Source: Winogradskyella sp. UBA3174
GTDB taxonomy: Bacteria; Bacteroidota; Bacteroidia; Flavobacteriales; Flavobacteriaceae
NCBI RefSeq assembly: GCF_002364335.1
Contig: NZ_DEXW01000052.1
Coordinates: 2,509-10,668, forward strand
Direction of reading: 5' to 3'
DNA length: 8,160 nt
The position numbers and the translations under genes are program-made. Every line of letters begins with the position of its first letter. Within the stretch, counting starts at the first letter, position 1. Below the pieces are notes generated by a model. The model was not told where the DNA came from, did not search any database, and saw only the letters and a program-made list of their open reading frames with translations. Of the stretch, positions 6,734 through 8,160 are shown one piece after another.

Positions 6734-7345
6734 ATGACTAGCATAATAACTGGAGATATTATAAAATCTCGCAGAGCTTTAAGTGAAGACTCATGGCTTA
6801 TGCCATTAAAGTCAGCATTGTCAAAGTTATCGAACGATGCTTCATTTTATGATATTTACAGAGGCGATAGCTTTCAGTTAGAGTGCACTACTATTGAAGA
6901 CAGCTTCAGAACAACAGTGTATATCAAAGCTTTTTTAAAGTCAGTAAAAGGCTTGGACGTACGTATGTCAATTGGGATTGGCACCAAAGATTATCAGGGT
7001 AATTCAGTAAGTGAATCTAATGGTGAAGCTTTTATATATTCTGGTGAAACCTTTGAAACTTTAAAAAAAGAGAAAGTAAATCTCAAATTAAAAACTAGTA
7101 ACGACGTGCTGAATAACGAATTAAATCTTTATTTTAAACTTGCACTTATCGCAATGGATAATTGGACCACAAACTCTGCTGAAATCGTAAAGTTGACTTT
7201 AGAACATCCTAACATGATACAAAAAGCACTCGCTAAACTTGTGGGTATAAGCCAAGATGCTGTAAGTAAAAGACAAAACCGTGCTTATTTAGATGAAATT
7301 TTAGAGTTAGATAGCCTATACAGGCAAAAAATAGCACAACTATGA
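6734..7345 (+). CDS. SatD-like family protein with C-terminal helix-turn-helix
   Basis: This 203-aa soluble protein resembles the SatD family, named after a gene of the Streptococcus mutans sat (secretion and acid tolerance) operon; its biochemical role is not established to my knowledge. The N-terminal half carries ITGDIIKSRR (residues 5-14, with D8), YRGDSFQLE (42-50), VRMSIGIG (76-83) and SNGEAFIYSGETFE (95-108). The C-terminal part, QKALAKLVGISQDAVSKR (163-180), has the spacing of a helix-turn-helix, with AKLVGIS as first helix and turn and QDAVSKRQNRA as recognition helix. A DNA-binding role would fit the three 28-bp repeats directly upstream. The stop overlaps the next start (ATGA at 7342-7345), so the product is probably made together with the DUF3307 membrane protein. 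There is no signal peptide or membrane segment. The family call rests on motif recall and is good but not certain. Confidence 0.75.
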   Translation: MTSIITGDIIKSRRALSEDSWLMPLKSALSKLSNDASFYDIYRGDSFQLECTTIEDSFRTTVYIKAFLKSVKGLDVRMSIGIGTKDYQGNSVSESNGEAFIYSGETFETLKKEKVNLKLKTSNDVLNNELNLYFKLALIAMDNWTTNSAEIVKLTLEHPNMIQKALAKLVGISQDAVSKRQNRAYLDEILELDSLYRQKIAQL

Positions 7346-8058
7346 TTCTATTACTCTTAAAACTTGTTCTAGCTCACCTTATAGGTGATTTCTTTTTACA
7401 GCCTCAAAAATGGGTAAAAGACAAAGAAAAAAAGAAATTAAAATCGGTTTGGTTGTATGTACATGTGGCTATGCATATAGCCCTAATGTTTCTCTTAGTT
7501 TGGGATTTATCATATACAACATTACTATTAAGCATCGGATTAGCACATCTTATTATTGATGGACTTAAACTTATATTACAAGGCAAGAAAACCAAACGCC
7601 TTTTCTTTTTTATAGATCAGCTATTACATCTCATTAGTATACTTGCTCTAACTATTTTATTATATCAAGATGATTTTGAGTTCACTTTAAAATTAAGTGC
7701 AAATCATCTTTTGTTGGTTATATGCTTATCATTTTTAACCATCCCTACATCCATTATAATGAAAACGATATTCTCTAAATGGAATATTTCTAAACTCACC
7801 AAAGACAATGAATCACTTAAAGACGCAGGTAAATATATTGGTGTTTTAGAACGTCTTTTGGTGTTTACATTTATTATAGTAGGTCAATGGGGAGCTGTTG
7901 GTTTTTTAATTACTGCAAAATCCGTTTTTAGATTTGGTGACTTAACAGCATCTAAAGAACGGCAACTCACCGAATACATTCTTATTGGGACCTTAATTAG
8001 TTTTGGTATTGCAACATTAACAAGCCTTATTTATATAAATCTATTAACTTATGTTTAA
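7342..8058 (+). CDS. DUF3307 domain-containing integral membrane protein
   Basis: This 238-aa polytopic membrane protein has about six or seven hydrophobic segments (roughly residues 1-20, 37-55, 58-78, 90-108, 120-140, 170-190 and 212-235). The N-terminal part fits DUF3307: LAHLIGDFFLQPQKW (10-24), YVHVAMHIAL (39-48), GLAHLIIDGLK (66-76) and FIDQLLHL (90-97). H12, D16, H41, H45, H69, D73, D92 and H96 form a recurrent His/Asp pattern within or near helices, suggesting a metal site or membrane enzyme. The C-terminal part has YIGVLERLLVF (165-175) and GFLITAKSVFRFGD (187-200), which looks conserved in longer family members. No activity is known to me. The ATG overlaps the SatD-like stop by four bases, and the stop overlaps the next start, so the gene is embedded in a coupled operon. 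Confidence 0.85.
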   Translation: MILLLLKLVLAHLIGDFFLQPQKWVKDKEKKKLKSVWLYVHVAMHIALMFLLVWDLSYTTLLLSIGLAHLIIDGLKLILQGKKTKRLFFFIDQLLHLISILALTILLYQDDFEFTLKLSANHLLLVICLSFLTIPTSIIMKTIFSKWNISKLTKDNESLKDAGKYIGVLERLLVFTFIIVGQWGAVGFLITAKSVFRFGDLTASKERQLTEYILIGTLISFGIATLTSLIYINLLTYV

Positions 8059-8160
8059 AACTACCGAAGATTCTAGAATTCAGATTTCAGAATTAATGAT
8101 ACCATCTAACGCTAATTTTGGTGGTAAAATTCATGGAGGTTATATCTTGAGTTTAATGGA
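8051..8160 (+). CDS. Acyl-CoA thioesterase, hotdog fold (partial, N-terminus only)
   Basis: The ATG lies in another frame over the last 8 bp of the DUF3307 gene, and the frame stays open to the end of the window, giving 36 residues. The segment SELMIPSNANFGGKIHGGYI, followed by LSLM, matches the start of YciA/BACH-type acyl-CoA thioesterases, which hydrolyse acyl-CoA to free acid and CoA in the cytoplasm. In that family 'P..xN..G.xFGG.ll..mD' forms the first strand and the start of the hot-dog helix. The catalytic residues further on are not in the window. The overlap with the upstream gene argues for translational coupling, but a link in function to DUF3307 is not evident. Confidence 0.85.
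   Translation, partial: MFKTTEDSRIQISELMIPSNANFGGKIHGGYILSLM

Overview
The window looks like a piece of a Bacteroidota chromosome, most likely from the family Flavobacteriaceae. The DNA is AT-rich, every gene lies on the + strand, and starts are preceded by A/T-rich DNA rather than clear Shine-Dalgarno sequences. Three of the longer gaps carry exact matches to the Bacteroidota -7 promoter element TAnnTTTG. The protein families (FecCD-type ABC system, His-rich TPR proteins, SCO, RmuC, SatD-like, DUF3307, hotdog thioesterase) also read like flavobacterial versions. There are no rRNA or tRNA genes, insertion sequences, phage genes or CRISPR arrays.

Layout: (1) 1-882 holds the last codons of a FecCD/BtuC-type permease and, with no base between, its ATP-binding subunit, so this is the end of an iron-chelate, haem or cobalamin uptake operon. 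(2) 1020-5177 holds two related TPR proteins, one a predicted lipoprotein and one membrane-anchored, then a SCO1/SenC-family copper/thiol protein. The two TPR proteins share a dense histidine pattern, H-x3-H-x25/26-H-x2-H-x3-H, that looks like a metal or cofactor site. (3) 5241-6632 is rmuC, a membrane-anchored coiled-coil protein with a PD-(D/E)XK nuclease-like domain. (4) 6633-6733 holds three direct repeats with an exact 28-bp period. The third lies just upstream of, and overlaps, a promoter-like TAnnTTTG box. (5) 6734-8160 is a tightly overlapping operon: a SatD-like protein with a C-terminal helix-turn-helix, a DUF3307 membrane protein, and the start of an acyl-CoA thioesterase.

Two regions deserve attention. 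The first is the repeat-controlled SatD-like/DUF3307 cassette, in which a putative DNA-binding protein, its likely operators and a polytopic membrane protein with conserved-looking His/Asp residues are packed together. The N-terminal half of the SatD-like protein has a motif order reminiscent of GGDEF/nucleotide-cyclase palm domains. The second is the TPR-TPR-SCO cluster, which may be an undescribed envelope metal-handling (possibly copper) module. Both functional readings are inferences from motifs and gene order. The remaining genes are ordinary.
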